Assembly (NCBI RefSeq): GCF_000421765.1
Contig: NZ_ATXQ01000005.1
Coordinates: 62,001 to 126,000, forward strand
Direction: 5' to 3'
Source of the DNA: Denitrificimonas caeni DSM 24390
Lineage (GTDB): Bacteria; Pseudomonadota; Gammaproteobacteria; Pseudomonadales; Pseudomonadaceae
DNA length: 64,000 nucleotides
Shown: positions 47,404 to 55,414 of the stretch, piece after piece
Numbering within the stretch: position 1 is the first letter of the stretch
Layout: each line of letters opens with the position of its first letter
Program-made: the position numbers and the translations under genes
The notes under the pieces: model-generated
The model's database searches: none
What the model was told of the DNA's origin: nothing
What the model saw: the letters and a program-made list of their open reading frames with translations, nothing else

Positions 47404-48186
47404 CTATTGAGCGAAAGGCGCACGGCTGAGCCATGCCAAACTTTTTTGTGTACTACTGCTCGGTCGGTATTCCGCCGCCAGTGCACCTTGATAGCCTGAC
47501 TGTTCCAGTCCCTGACGCATAGCATTAAAATCAACCGTACCAGTCCCCGGTTCGCCACGTCCTGGATGATCGGCAAACTGCACATGCGCGACTTTGCCAG
47601 CTAATACCGCTAACGCATCCTCAACGCTGATGCCTTGACGTGCCATGTGGTAAACGTCCAATTGAGCAAAGCAATTGTCGTGACGCACCTCAGTTAAGAG
47701 TTCGTTTAAGTGTTGCGGGGTATTGATTAAAAAGCCAGGCATATCAACCGGATTAATGGCTTCACATAAGACTTTGATATGTAGACGATCAAAGGCCTGC
47801 GCTGTTTCGCGTAAATTAGCCGCTAACGTCGCCAGTGCCGTATCACGGGAAACGCCTTCAGGTAAACGCCCTGCTAACACATTGACCATGCGTGGCCGCA
47901 CCATAAGTGCGTAACTCAACGCTTCATCCAAAGCATCGGCAAACTGCTGACGACGCTTGGGATGACAAGCTAAACCAGCGCCGCCTTGCATCAAGTCACC
48001 GGCAGGTAAATTAATTAACACTAGCGGCATCGCGCAGCGCTGCAGCTCTTCTTTCAGTTGCAGGGCTGGCACCTCATAGGGGAACTGGATTTCCACGCCA
48101 GAAAACCCTGCCGCTGCTGCCGCACGCACGCGCTCTAACAACGGTAGCTCAGTAAACAACATGGATAAATTGGCCACAATGTCCAT
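47404..48186 (-). CDS. hyi: Hydroxypyruvate isomerase family protein
   Basis: 260 residues, a TIM barrel of the xylose isomerase-like family. Motifs VANLSMLFTELPLLERVRAA, GVEIQFPYEVPALQL, ALCEAINPVDMPGFLINT-like VLCEAINPVDMPGF, QLDVYHMARQG, and VQFADHPGRGEPGTGTVDF are those of Hyi/OtnI (metal and substrate residues Glu, Asp, His, Glu). It would interconvert hydroxypyruvate and tartronate semialdehyde, or act as 2-oxo-tetronate isomerase. Coupled to the dehydrogenase before it by a TAATG overlap. Confidence 0.85.
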   Translation of the reverse strand: MDIVANLSMLFTELPLLERVRAAAAAGFSGVEIQFPYEVPALQLKEELQRCAMPLVLINLPAGDLMQGGAGLACHPKRRQQFADALDEALSYALMVRPRMVNVLAGRLPEGVSRDTALATLAANLRETAQAFDRLHIKVLCEAINPVDMPGFLINTPQHLNELLTEVRHDNCFAQLDVYHMARQGISVEDALAVLAGKVAHVQFADHPGRGEPGTGTVDFNAMRQGLEQSGYQGALAAEYRPSSSTQKSLAWLSRAPFAQ

Positions 48187-49076
48187 TATTTATCTCCGCT
48201 ATAGAGTTTGATCAGGGTTGCCGGATCCGCCGCTAAATGTCCCTGCGCGGCATGGCTACGCATCAACTGCGCTGCGAGACCACTCATTGGTGTCGCAGAC
48301 AGATGGTTATGGGACAGCTGCACAGCCATATCTAAATCTTTTAACAAGGTGCGCACATGCCACTTTACTGGCTCAAACTCACGCTCCGCCATTTGTGGTG
48401 CAAGGATTTGCAAAGGCTTGCTGTCCGCAAAACCGCCAGCCAAGGCTGGCGCTAAGAGCGACGCATCAACACCGGCCTGCTCAGCCAACACCACCACTTC
48501 CGCAATCACCATGGCATTACATGCCACCAGCATCTGGTTGCAGACTTTAGTCACCTGCCCTGAGCCCACCGGCCCCATGTGAGTAACGCGTTGACTGAGG
48601 TGCGCTAACACCGGCATTACTTGCGCCAAGGCATCCGCATCACCACCCGCCATCATGGCTAAGCTACCGGCCTCAGCACCACCAACACCGCCAGACACCG
48701 GCACGTCCAACCATTGCGCGCCACAGCCCTCGGCGAGCTGTTGCGCCATACTGCGGGTTGCCGCAGGCTCAATACTGGAGAAATCCACCAACACCTGCTT
48801 ATGGCTCATCGCGGCAGCAATGCCCTGCTCAGCAAACATCACCTCAGATACGGCCTGCGTATTAGCCAAGCACAGCATAATGATATCGGCTTGGGCGCAG
48901 AGTTCGGCACGCTGTAAAACCTGCTGCGCACCTAAGGCGACCAAGGGCGCACACTTATCAGGATTACGATTCCAAACCACTAGTGGATAACCCGCTGCTA
49001 GCAAGCGCTGGCACATGGGCAGCCCCATTAAACCGATACCGGCAAAGGCTAAGCGAGGTAATGACGATGCGCGCAT
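48186..49076 (-). CDS. Beta-hydroxyacid dehydrogenase (GlxR/GarR/LtnD-like)
   Basis: 296 residues. Rossmann motif LAFAGIGLMGLPMCQRLL at the N-terminus, substrate motif LDVPVSGGVGGAEAGSLAMMAGG, and the catalytic lysine in GSGQVTKVCNQMLVACN. The family reduces tartronate semialdehyde to glycerate or oxidises L-threonate. Start at 49076 has GGAGAG 5 bases upstream; an upstream ATG at 49100 gives eight odd residues. Next to hyi, but glyoxylate carboligase (gcl) and glycerate kinase are not in the window, so the pathway assignment is open. Confidence 0.85.
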   Translation of the reverse strand: MRASSLPRLAFAGIGLMGLPMCQRLLAAGYPLVVWNRNPDKCAPLVALGAQQVLQRAELCAQADIIMLCLANTQAVSEVMFAEQGIAAAMSHKQVLVDFSSIEPAATRSMAQQLAEGCGAQWLDVPVSGGVGGAEAGSLAMMAGGDADALAQVMPVLAHLSQRVTHMGPVGSGQVTKVCNQMLVACNAMVIAEVVVLAEQAGVDASLLAPALAGGFADSKPLQILAPQMAEREFEPVKWHVRTLLKDLDMAVQLSHNHLSATPMSGLAAQLMRSHAAQGHLAADPATLIKLYSGDK

Positions 49077-49169
49077 AAAACTCTCCAATTCACTCGACAC
49101 TGAAGTTTTGCCCCTTGGGGGGATAGTGCAACTCAGGCTATCATGCCCACTTTTGTTGCGAGAAAAAAC

Positions 49170-49484
49170 ATGTCAAACGAAATCAGTGACTTATATGCTC
49201 AGCTTCTTGGTCAAACAGCGCAGATGAGTTGGGCTGAAATTATGCCGATTTTTGCTAAAGGCATGGTGCTTTGGATAGCCAGTGATCAAGACTTAGTGGC
49301 CGTGGCCGAACAGATTATCAATGACGATAAAAAGACAATCAGTGCGCTGATGCAGCAAAAGGCATTGCATAACTTAAAAGATGAGCAAGCCCTGGACTTT
49401 CAACAACGCGATCCCGAACTCTGGGCTGTCGTGGTCGCACCTTGGCTGATAGTGCAAGAGCGTCAAACAGCGACAACTCACTAA
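49170..49484 (+). CDS. DUF2288 family protein
   Basis: 104 residues, MSNEISDLYAQLLGQTAQMSWAEIMPIFAKG (parts), then VLWIASDQDLVAVAEQIINDD and RDPELWAVVVAPWLIVQER, which match the DUF2288 proteins of pseudomonads. No known function. Start at 49170 chosen because the conserved region begins here and GAGAA precedes it. It stands upstream of the cob genes by 110 bp and divergent from the dehydrogenase. Confidence 0.85.
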   Translation: MSNEISDLYAQLLGQTAQMSWAEIMPIFAKGMVLWIASDQDLVAVAEQIINDDKKTISALMQQKALHNLKDEQALDFQQRDPELWAVVVAPWLIVQERQTATTH

Positions 49485-49594
49485 AATCTCTGGCAAAGCA
49501 GCAGGTTTAATCTTAAAAATAGTGGTTGTTACGTCTTTTATCAATGACTTGGCAACAAGCGACACTCTTTCAAAATCATCATTAGGCGCAAAGC

Positions 49595-50650
49595 ATGACT
49601 GATACCCATTGGTGGTTAGACGCCACAGACCCACTGTCTGATAGCGCACGAGACAATGCGCAAGCGCATCAAAATCAACTGACTAAACCGCAAGGCTCGT
49701 TAGGTCGTTTGGAAAGCATTGCCATTGAGTTGGCGGCGATGCAAAACACGAGCAAACCGCAAATCAAACAGCCCCACATGTTGGTTTTCGCCGGCGACCA
49801 CGGCGTTGTCACGCAAGGTGTCTCAGCCTTTCCGCAGTCGGTGACCATTGCCATGCTAGCGAATTTTGTCAATGGTGGTGCTGCAGTTGCCACTTTGTGC
49901 AAACAACAAGGCATTCAACTTAGCGTTATTAACTGTGGTACCGCTGCGAACTGTGAGCATTTAACTCAGATTACTCATAAGCCCATCATGGCCGGCACTC
50001 ACGACTTCTCTCAGCAAGCTGCCATGAGCAATGAACAGGCGCTGGCGGCCTTAAGTTTAGGTAAAGAGCAAGCAGAACAGGCTCATCAGCAAGGCTGCGA
50101 TTTTCTGATGTTAGGTGAAATGGGCATTGGCAATACCTCAGCCGCCAGTTGTTTAAGCGCTCTGCTGTTGGAACAAGACGTCAGCGATTTAACCGGTCCC
50201 GGCACTGGCGTTGAAGGTGCGGCACTAACTCGTAAAAAAGAAATTTTAACTGCCAGCGTGGCCCGCGCGAAGCTGCTGGTTAAAAATCCATTAGACGCCT
50301 TAGCGCAAGTGGGTGGGCTGGAAATCGCTGCCATCGCCGCAGCTTATATACGCGCCAGTCAGTTGGGCATGCCCTGTTTTGTTGATGGTTTTATTACCAC
50401 GGCAGCGGCTTTATTAGCAGTTAAATTAAACCCTGGGGTACGTCAGTGGCTGCTGTTTGCCCACCATTCGGCTGAATGCGGACATAGCGCCTTACTCAGC
50501 GCCTTAGATGCAGAGCCGCTCCTACAGTTAGGCATGCGCTTAGGCGAAGGCTCGGGCGCTGCTGTGGCTTATGCAACCGTCCAGCAAGCGCTGACTATTC
50601 ATAACAATATGGCCACCTTTGCCCAAGCCGCTGTGGAAAACAAAGCCTGA
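49595..50650 (+). CDS. cobT: Nicotinate-nucleotide--dimethylbenzimidazole phosphoribosyltransferase
   Basis: 351 residues. Makes alpha-ribazole 5'-phosphate for the lower ligand of cobalamin. Motifs: KPQGSLGRLESIAIELAAMQ, VFAGDHGVVTQGVSAFPQSVT, LGEMGIGNTSAASCLSALL and the C-terminal LGMRLGEGSGAAVAYATVQQ with the catalytic glutamate. Its TGA overlaps the cobC ATG (TGATG). No cobalamin riboswitch fits in the 110 bp upstream. Confidence 0.96.
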   Translation: MTDTHWWLDATDPLSDSARDNAQAHQNQLTKPQGSLGRLESIAIELAAMQNTSKPQIKQPHMLVFAGDHGVVTQGVSAFPQSVTIAMLANFVNGGAAVATLCKQQGIQLSVINCGTAANCEHLTQITHKPIMAGTHDFSQQAAMSNEQALAALSLGKEQAEQAHQQGCDFLMLGEMGIGNTSAASCLSALLLEQDVSDLTGPGTGVEGAALTRKKEILTASVARAKLLVKNPLDALAQVGGLEIAAIAAAYIRASQLGMPCFVDGFITTAAALLAVKLNPGVRQWLLFAHHSAECGHSALLSALDAEPLLQLGMRLGEGSGAAVAYATVQQALTIHNNMATFAQAAVENKA

Positions 50651-51264
50651 TGATCACCACTTACATCGATATTATCCGCCACGGTGAACCGGTCGGCGGC
50701 CGAGTCTTTCGCGGTCGCACTGATCATTGCTTAACCGAGCGCGGCAGTGAGCAGTTTCAGCAGCGCATTGAGCGTTTAGGTCAGCGTTGGCAGCACGTGG
50801 TCAGCTCGCCCTTGCTGCGCTGTAAGCAATCCGCGCAGTGGCTGGCCAGTACACAAAATATCCCGCTCAGCATCGAAGCCAATTTAGCGGAAATTCATTT
50901 TGGCGAATGGGAAAACCAGTTGGTCGATGCAGTGATGGCTGAGCAAAGCATCAGTCAGATGTGGCAAGATCCAATGAACTTCTGTGCGCCACAAGGCGAA
51001 CCCACTGCGGCATTACAACAGCGTGTTTTAGTGGCTTGGCAACAGTTGTTAAAAACTCATCAAGGCCAGCGCGTGCTCGTAGTCACCCACGGCGGTGTGA
51101 TCCGCATGCTGGCGCAACATTTATTAGAACTGACCGCCAACGGCATGAGCAAACTCAGCTTACCTTACGCAGCGGTGATAAGTTTCAAGGTCATCGACAG
51201 TGAATATGAAGGTCAAGCCCAGCAATGGGTCAGCCTCGAAGGCATGGACGGAACAGAATTATGA
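50650..51264 (+). CDS. cobC: Alpha-ribazole phosphatase (histidine phosphatase)
   Basis: 204 residues of the phosphoglycerate mutase-like family. Catalytic RHG in DIIRHGEPVGGRVFRGRTDH, second histidine in VVTHGGVIRMLAQHLLE, and the acid-base Glu in AEIHFGEWENQ. Removes the phosphate from alpha-ribazole phosphate. Between cobT and cobS with overlaps at both ends, so one translational unit. Confidence 0.92.
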   Translation: MITTYIDIIRHGEPVGGRVFRGRTDHCLTERGSEQFQQRIERLGQRWQHVVSSPLLRCKQSAQWLASTQNIPLSIEANLAEIHFGEWENQLVDAVMAEQSISQMWQDPMNFCAPQGEPTAALQQRVLVAWQQLLKTHQGQRVLVVTHGGVIRMLAQHLLELTANGMSKLSLPYAAVISFKVIDSEYEGQAQQWVSLEGMDGTEL

Positions 51265-52031
51265 GCACCTACTATTGGGGCTTTTGGTATGCGCTGATTT
51301 TCTTAAGCCGTGTGCCAGGGCCTTATTTAAAACGTATCGATAAAGAGGTACAGCAAGCGGCAATGTGGTTTTATCCCATCGTCGGCGCCATTCTAGGTTT
51401 GCTCTTAGTCAGCTTAGTGCTGCTGTGCTACCTGTATAACCCACAGGCATCGTTCTTATTAGTAGCGGCATTGCTGCTGGCGCTCTGGGTGTATTTTACC
51501 GGGGCAATGCATCTGGATGGCGTCGCCGATACAGCCGATGCTTGGGTGGGCGGTTTAGGTAATCACGAGCGTACCTTGGAAATCATGAAAGACCCAAGAG
51601 TGGGAGCCATGGCCGTGGCGGCAATGATCGTGGTGTTACTGGTAAAATTTGCCGCAATTGCCGCGTTACTCGAACAGGCGCACAGTGATCTTGGCTTACT
51701 GCTGGGTGGTTTACTGCTGATTCCGATGCTCGCCAGAGCTGGCATTATCGGTTTAATGGCGACAACGTCTTATGTGCGCAAGCAAGGCATGGTCAGTGAC
51801 ACACAAAGCGCTGCGACTAAAAGTAAAGTGATGATAATGAGTGCTGTGTTGGCGCTATTAGCCCTGCCGCTACTGCAAGAAAAAGCACTGCTGATTCTCT
51901 TAGTCTGGCTGGCAGTCTTAGTCGGTTATCGCGCTGCACTTAAAAAACGCTTGGGCGGCTATACGGGCGACACCCTTGGTGCTGCAGTAGAGATTCAGGA
52001 AGCCGTGCTGCTGGTTGCTCTAGCTTTATAG
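51261..52031 (+). CDS. cobS: Adenosylcobinamide-GDP ribazoletransferase
   Basis: 256 residues, several membrane segments. Family motif GAMHLDGVADTADAWVGGLGN near residue 80 carries the acidic residues that bind Mg; KRLGGYTGDTLGAAVEIQE is the C-terminal motif. Joins alpha-ribazole to GDP-cobinamide, last step of cobalamin assembly. The ATG overlaps the cobC stop (ATGA); the earlier in-frame start at 51225 lies inside cobC. cobU/cobP is not adjacent. Confidence 0.95.
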   Translation: MSTYYWGFWYALIFLSRVPGPYLKRIDKEVQQAAMWFYPIVGAILGLLLVSLVLLCYLYNPQASFLLVAALLLALWVYFTGAMHLDGVADTADAWVGGLGNHERTLEIMKDPRVGAMAVAAMIVVLLVKFAAIAALLEQAHSDLGLLLGGLLLIPMLARAGIIGLMATTSYVRKQGMVSDTQSAATKSKVMIMSAVLALLALPLLQEKALLILLVWLAVLVGYRAALKKRLGGYTGDTLGAAVEIQEAVLLVALAL

Positions 52032-52153
52032 AGTGATAAAGTCGATCACAGGGGTACTAAATGGAGATCACGCTTACAGGTAAACATCTCTAGAGCTTGT
52101 AGGTTTTTATAACTACAGTTTTAAGAAAATCACTAACACATATTGTTAAAACT

Positions 52154-52177
52154 AAAAAACCCGCACAAGGCGGGTTT
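52154..52177 (-). terminator. Terminator of the tRNA operon
   Basis: On the minus strand AAACCCGC-CTTGT-GCGGGTTTTTT, 8 pairs and a T-run, 46 bp past the tRNA-Leu 3' end. On the plus strand it may also slow transcription from cobS but lacks a full T-run. Confidence 0.85.
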
Positions 52178-52222
52178 CAAAGTGGTTTTCTCATTCATGT
52201 CGAAACATGTAAAACCTTTAGA

Positions 52223-52307
52223 TGGTGCGGACGGAGAGACTCGAACTCTCACACCTCGCGGCGCCAGAACCTAAATCTGGTGTGTCTACCAATTCCACCA
52301 CGTCCGC
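52223..52307 (-). tRNA. tRNA-Leu (anticodon UAG)
   Basis: 85 nt including encoded CCA. Acceptor stem GCGGACG/CGTCCGC, anticodon stem CCAGA/TCTGG with loop TTTAGGT (anticodon TAG), a long variable arm (CGCCGCGAGGTG) as expected for class II leucine tRNA, and TTCGAGT in the T loop. Confidence 0.97.
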
Positions 52308-52351
52308 ATTCAATCTAGAAACAAAGCAAAATGAATCTGCTTTGTAAAATA

Positions 52352-52428
52352 TGGGGTGGACGATGGGTTTCGAACCCACGACACCGGGAATCACAATCCC
52401 GTGCTCTACCAACTGAGCTACGCCCACC
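52352..52428 (-). tRNA. tRNA-His (anticodon GUG)
   Basis: 77 nt with encoded CCA. Begins GGTGGGCG, the extra 5' G (G-1) paired with C73, the identity element for histidine. Anticodon loop TTGTGAT, anticodon GTG; T loop TTCGAAA. Confidence 0.97.
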
Positions 52429-52482
52429 ATATTGCGCTGCGTATGTTACATATAACTTACTACACTTACAAGCTTCGCCTAA

Positions 52483-52559
52483 TGGCGCGCCCGGCAGGAT
52501 TCGAACCTGCGACCACCCGCTTAGAAGGCGGGTGCTCTATCCGACTGAGCTACGGGCGC
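52483..52559 (-). tRNA. tRNA-Arg (anticodon UCU)
   Basis: 77 nt with encoded CCA. Acceptor stem GCGCCCG/CGGGCGC, anticodon stem ACCCGC/GCGGGT with loop CTTCTAA (anticodon TCT), T loop TTCGAAT. First gene of the three-tRNA operon in transcription order. Confidence 0.97.
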
Positions 52560-52668
52560 CTGGTGTCTGCACTCAATTTGAGTTACTGACCCAAGGCTCG
52601 ATCACTGTTCAATATGACTTGTTCAGCTTTCGTATCCAGCTTCAGGCTGTACTTGGTAAGCGGGGCGA

Positions 52669-52697
52669 ATATTATATAGATCACCCTATGCCGTCAA
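52669..52697 (-). promoter_or_regulatory. Promoter of the tRNA operon
   Basis: On the minus strand TTGACG (52697-52692) followed by TATAATAT; the -10 can be read as TAATAT with 17-base spacing or TATAAT with 15. A GC-rich discriminator CGCCCCGC follows, the mark of stringently controlled stable-RNA promoters. About 110 bp before tRNA-Arg. Confidence 0.7.
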
Positions 52698-52829
52698 CCA
52701 CTATTTTCAAAAGAATCAATTAGATAGTGATAAAGCATAAAATACCTCTCGTGCATCTTTGCCCCATGGCGCTGCTCATGCGAGAATAGCCACCATCTTT
52801 TTTATTCTATGATTATGGCCAAACCACCC

Positions 52830-53684
52830 ATGACAGCACAATTGATTGACGGCAAACAGATCGCCGCAGATATTCGAAAAAATATCGCCCAACAAGTACA
52901 AGACCGTCTTAATAAAGGTTTACGTGCTCCTGGCTTAGCGGTGATTTTAGTTGGCAGCGATCCGGCCTCAGAAGTTTACGTGTCACACAAGCGCAAAGAC
53001 TGCGAGCAAGTGGGTTTTCAATCACAGGCTTACGATCTCGCGGAAACCACCACGCAGTCGGAGTTGCTTGATCTGATTGATAAACTCAATAACGATGCAA
53101 CTGTTGACGGTATTTTGGTACAGCTGCCATTACCTAAGCACTTAGACTCATCATTACTGCTTGAGCGCATCAGCCCAAGTAAAGATGTCGATGGTTTTCA
53201 CCCCTATAATGTCGGCCGTTTAGCCCAGCGCATTCCGTTACTGCGCTCATGCACGCCAAAAGGCATCATGACCCTGCTCGAACATACTGGCGTAGATTTA
53301 CATGGCTTAGATGCGGTGATTGTTGGCGCATCCAATATTGTCGGTCGTCCAATGGCACTGGAGTTATTGCTAGCAGGTTGCACCACAACCATCACCCATC
53401 GCTTCACCAAAGACCTCGAAAGCCATGTACGCCGCGCTGACCTAGTTGTCGTCGCCGTAGGTATTCCGAACTTAGTTAAAGGCGAATGGATCAAGCCAGG
53501 CGCGATTGTGATCGACGTCGGTATCAACCGCCAAGACAACGGTCAATTGATTGGTGACGTCGGCTTTGACGAAGCGATTAAGCGCGCAGCTTGGATCACT
53601 CCAGTACCTGGTGGTGTTGGCCCAATGACCCGCGCCTGCTTACTGGAAAATACCTTACAAGCCTGTGAGCAAGCAGAACAATAA
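52830..53684 (+). CDS. folD: Methylenetetrahydrofolate dehydrogenase/cyclohydrolase
   Basis: 284 residues from MTAQLIDGK, the length of the Pseudomonas enzyme; upstream in-frame starts at 52809 and 52815 add a few unconserved residues. Two-step oxidation of methylene-THF to formyl-THF. Motifs: Lys and Tyr in [63 protein letters not shown], and [19 protein letters not shown]. Next to the tRNA operon as in other pseudomonads. Confidence 0.97.
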   Translation: MTAQLIDGKQIAADIRKNIAQQVQDRLNKGLRAPGLAVILVGSDPASEVYVSHKRKDCEQVGFQSQAYDLAETTTQSELLDLIDKLNNDATVDGILVQLPLPKHLDSSLLLERISPSKDVDGFHPYNVGRLAQRIPLLRSCTPKGIMTLLEHTGVDLHGLDAVIVGASNIVGRPMALELLLAGCTTTITHRFTKDLESHVRRADLVVVAVGIPNLVKGEWIKPGAIVIDVGINRQDNGQLIGDVGFDEAIKRAAWITPVPGGVGPMTRACLLENTLQACEQAEQ

Positions 53685-53757
53685 GCGCCACGTCGATTCA
53701 TGCTTGCTGTGACTGCTCAAACCATCTTTTTATAGGCTCTCGCTTTATAGATTTGAT

Positions 53758-53783
53758 TTGCTAGCCCGCTAGAAGGCTAGCAA
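53758..53783 (+). repeat. Perfect 9-bp hairpin after folD
   Basis: TTGCTAGCC-CGCTAGAA-GGCTAGCAA, a perfect nine-pair stem with an eight-base loop, 74 bp after the folD stop. No T-run follows, so a simple intrinsic terminator is doubtful. Confidence 0.5.
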
Positions 53784-53851
53784 TGCATCCCGATGATCAA
53801 GGCTTTGGCTTTAAAAGAGCCATGCTACAGACTTGAAAACAACACTAATGC

Positions 53852-53965
53852 TCAACAAGCACCGTGCAGGTGCCGTGGCAAGCGCGCCAGGGATGGCGCA
53901 GCGCCCGAATCGAGGCAGGATGCCTCGTTGAGGGATAAGCGGCACTTGCACGGTGCGCCATAAGC
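53852..53965 (+). repeat. GGA-hairpin element, copy 5
   Basis: 114 bp, starting TCAACAAGCACCG. Outer stem GCACCGTGCAGGTGCCG with CGGCACTTGCACGGTGC: 17 pairs, one of them G-U. Hairpin 1 at 53886-53897 GCC-AGGGAT-GGC; hairpin 2 at 53911-53927 CGAGGC-AGGAT-GCCTCG; junction GAGGGATAAG. Sense-oriented downstream of folD. Confidence 0.82.
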
Positions 53966-54017
53966 AGGAAATCCTTGATGCTTTTGATTTTTAGCTTATA
54001 AACTAACTGATAGGCAG

Positions 54018-54132
54018 AGTATGCCGTGCTCCGCAATTGCTGTTTATCCGTCGATGAACCCATCCAGGGTTCAACTCAGGCGCTGCGCCATCCCTGGCTC
54101 GCCCACCACAGCAACAGCGAAGCACTCATTGA
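54018..54132 (-). repeat. GGA-hairpin element, copy 6
   Basis: 115 bp on the minus strand, starting TCAATGAGTGC. Outer stem GTGCTTCGCTGTTGCTGT with ACAGCAATTGCGGAGCAC (one U-G, one G-U, one U-U). Hairpin 1 at 54087-54098 GCC-AGGGAT-GGC; hairpin 2 at 54056-54072 GAACCC-TGGAT-GGGTTC; junction GACGGATAAAC. Sense-oriented downstream of the esterase gene. Confidence 0.82.
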
Positions 54133-54243
54133 GCAACCGCGCCGTTAGCACTATCTGTGCAAGGCTCATGCAGAAATAGCAGGATACGGCACAAACCTTA
54201 CCTAGCGCCTTCATCTGCCACGCATAAGCAATGCATAAAAACG

Positions 54244-55389
54244 CTATAAGCACTTCTTTAGCATGGCATTAATTTTCTGCGCACGCGGATCCATCAGTAC
54301 GCTGGCACCGAGGCTGTTGGTAATAAACGCCACACTGACCTCTCGCTCAGGGTCAGCGCAACCTAAAGTACCGCCCGCACCCGGATGACCATAACTGTAC
54401 GCACCCAGCGCATAACTGGCCGGTAATTGGTCCACTTGCTCTAGCATACAGCCCAAGCCAAAGCGGGTTGACGTGAGCAACGTTAAATCTGCTCCCGCGC
54501 TGTGCTCAGTCAGCATTTCCTTGAGCATCTCAGTGTCGAGTAATTTACCCTGCAACAATCCCGTATAGAAACCAGCCAATCCGCGCGCGGTGCTGTGCGC
54601 ATTAGCGGCAGGTTGCTGCATCTGACGCCATTCAAGCTTATTGGTACTGGTCAACATTGAAGGCGGATTAGCAAAAGCCTTAGCAGTCATACCGCGCGAA
54701 TCACTCCCAATGGCTTTCATTAAACGCATTGAGGCAGCATCACCATACACACCCTTCATGCGCATCACATCGCCGACACGTGGCAATTCTTGCGCAGTCA
54801 GCCCTAGATAAAGCTCCAACTGCAAAGGTTCGGCGATACGTTTAGCAATCGCCTCTCCCGGCTCACAGCCATCGACACGACGAATCAACTCGCCGACCAA
54901 CCATCCGTAAGTCATTGGCGCATAACCGTGGGCACTGCCCGGCGCCCACCATGGCGGAGTATTTTCTACCGCACTGACCATCTGCTGCCAATCAAACAAG
55001 GTCTCTGGCGCTAACGGCTCAAGTACAGCAGACAAACCGGCTTGATGGCTCAAAACATGGCGCAGAGTAATCTGCTGTTTACCTTGTCTGGCAAATTCTG
55101 GCCAGTACTCGGCTATCGGCGTATCCAACTGCAAACGCCCTTCTGCCACCAACTGCAGCAACACCACAGCCGCGACTGGTTTACCGCTGGAGAAAATATT
55201 TACCAATGTGTCACGCTGCCATAACTGTTCGGCATGACGGTCAATCACCCCACCCCAGACATCAATGACCGTTTCACCGGCAACTTGCACGCACAAAGCG
55301 GCACCACGCTGCTCTGGGTCTTCCAGAATCTGGCTAAACACATCAAGAACGTTAGAAAACGCACTGTCGCTGCGACCATCAATATGCAT
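54244..55389 (-). CDS. Serine hydrolase of the beta-lactamase/EstB family
   Basis: 381 residues. Catalytic S-x-x-K in NIFSSGKPVAAVVLLQ, the tyrosine motif in HGYAPMTYGWLVGELIRR, and HPGAGG in place of the KTG box, the pattern of EstB-type esterases rather than true beta-lactamases. No signal peptide, so cytoplasmic. Substrate unknown. It starts 25 bp after the dinG stop and may be co-transcribed with it; the pair is also adjacent in P. aeruginosa as I recall. Confidence 0.88.
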   Translation of the reverse strand: MHIDGRSDSAFSNVLDVFSQILEDPEQRGAALCVQVAGETVIDVWGGVIDRHAEQLWQRDTLVNIFSSGKPVAAVVLLQLVAEGRLQLDTPIAEYWPEFARQGKQQITLRHVLSHQAGLSAVLEPLAPETLFDWQQMVSAVENTPPWWAPGSAHGYAPMTYGWLVGELIRRVDGCEPGEAIAKRIAEPLQLELYLGLTAQELPRVGDVMRMKGVYGDAASMRLMKAIGSDSRGMTAKAFANPPSMLTSTNKLEWRQMQQPAANAHSTARGLAGFYTGLLQGKLLDTEMLKEMLTEHSAGADLTLLTSTRFGLGCMLEQVDQLPASYALGAYSYGHPGAGGTLGCADPEREVSVAFITNSLGASVLMDPRAQKINAMLKKCL

Positions 55390-55414
55390 GCTGACCTCTT
55401 TATAACGCTAAAAC

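Larger units (their letters stand above)
53841..54157. repeat. Convergent pair of GGA-hairpin elements (BIME-like unit)
   Basis: A 317-bp unit bounded on the left by AACAACACTAATG (cf. AACATCACTG left of copies 1 and 3) and on the right by GCACTATCTG (cf. GCACTATTGC right of copy 2). It holds copy 5 (plus) and copy 6 (minus) with their 3' ends facing, 52 bp apart. The same order and spacing class occurs at 869-1160. Confidence 0.6.
53685..54243. other. Gene-free convergent junction folD / esterase with repeats
   Basis: 559 bp between two convergent genes with no supported protein gene. It holds a 9-bp dyad near the folD end and the best-kept convergent pair of GGA-hairpin elements (53841-54157). 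No T-run terminator was found for folD or for the esterase gene. Confidence 0.7.

Noticed and set aside
49485-49594. Cobalamin riboswitch before cobT
   Set aside because: Only 110 bp are available and no GCCACTG-type B12 box or matching structure was found.
52560-52829. A further tRNA (such as tRNA-Pro) in the tRNA operon
   Set aside because: No TTCGA T-loop or CCA-ended cloverleaf was found between tRNA-Arg and the promoter; the cluster has three tRNAs.
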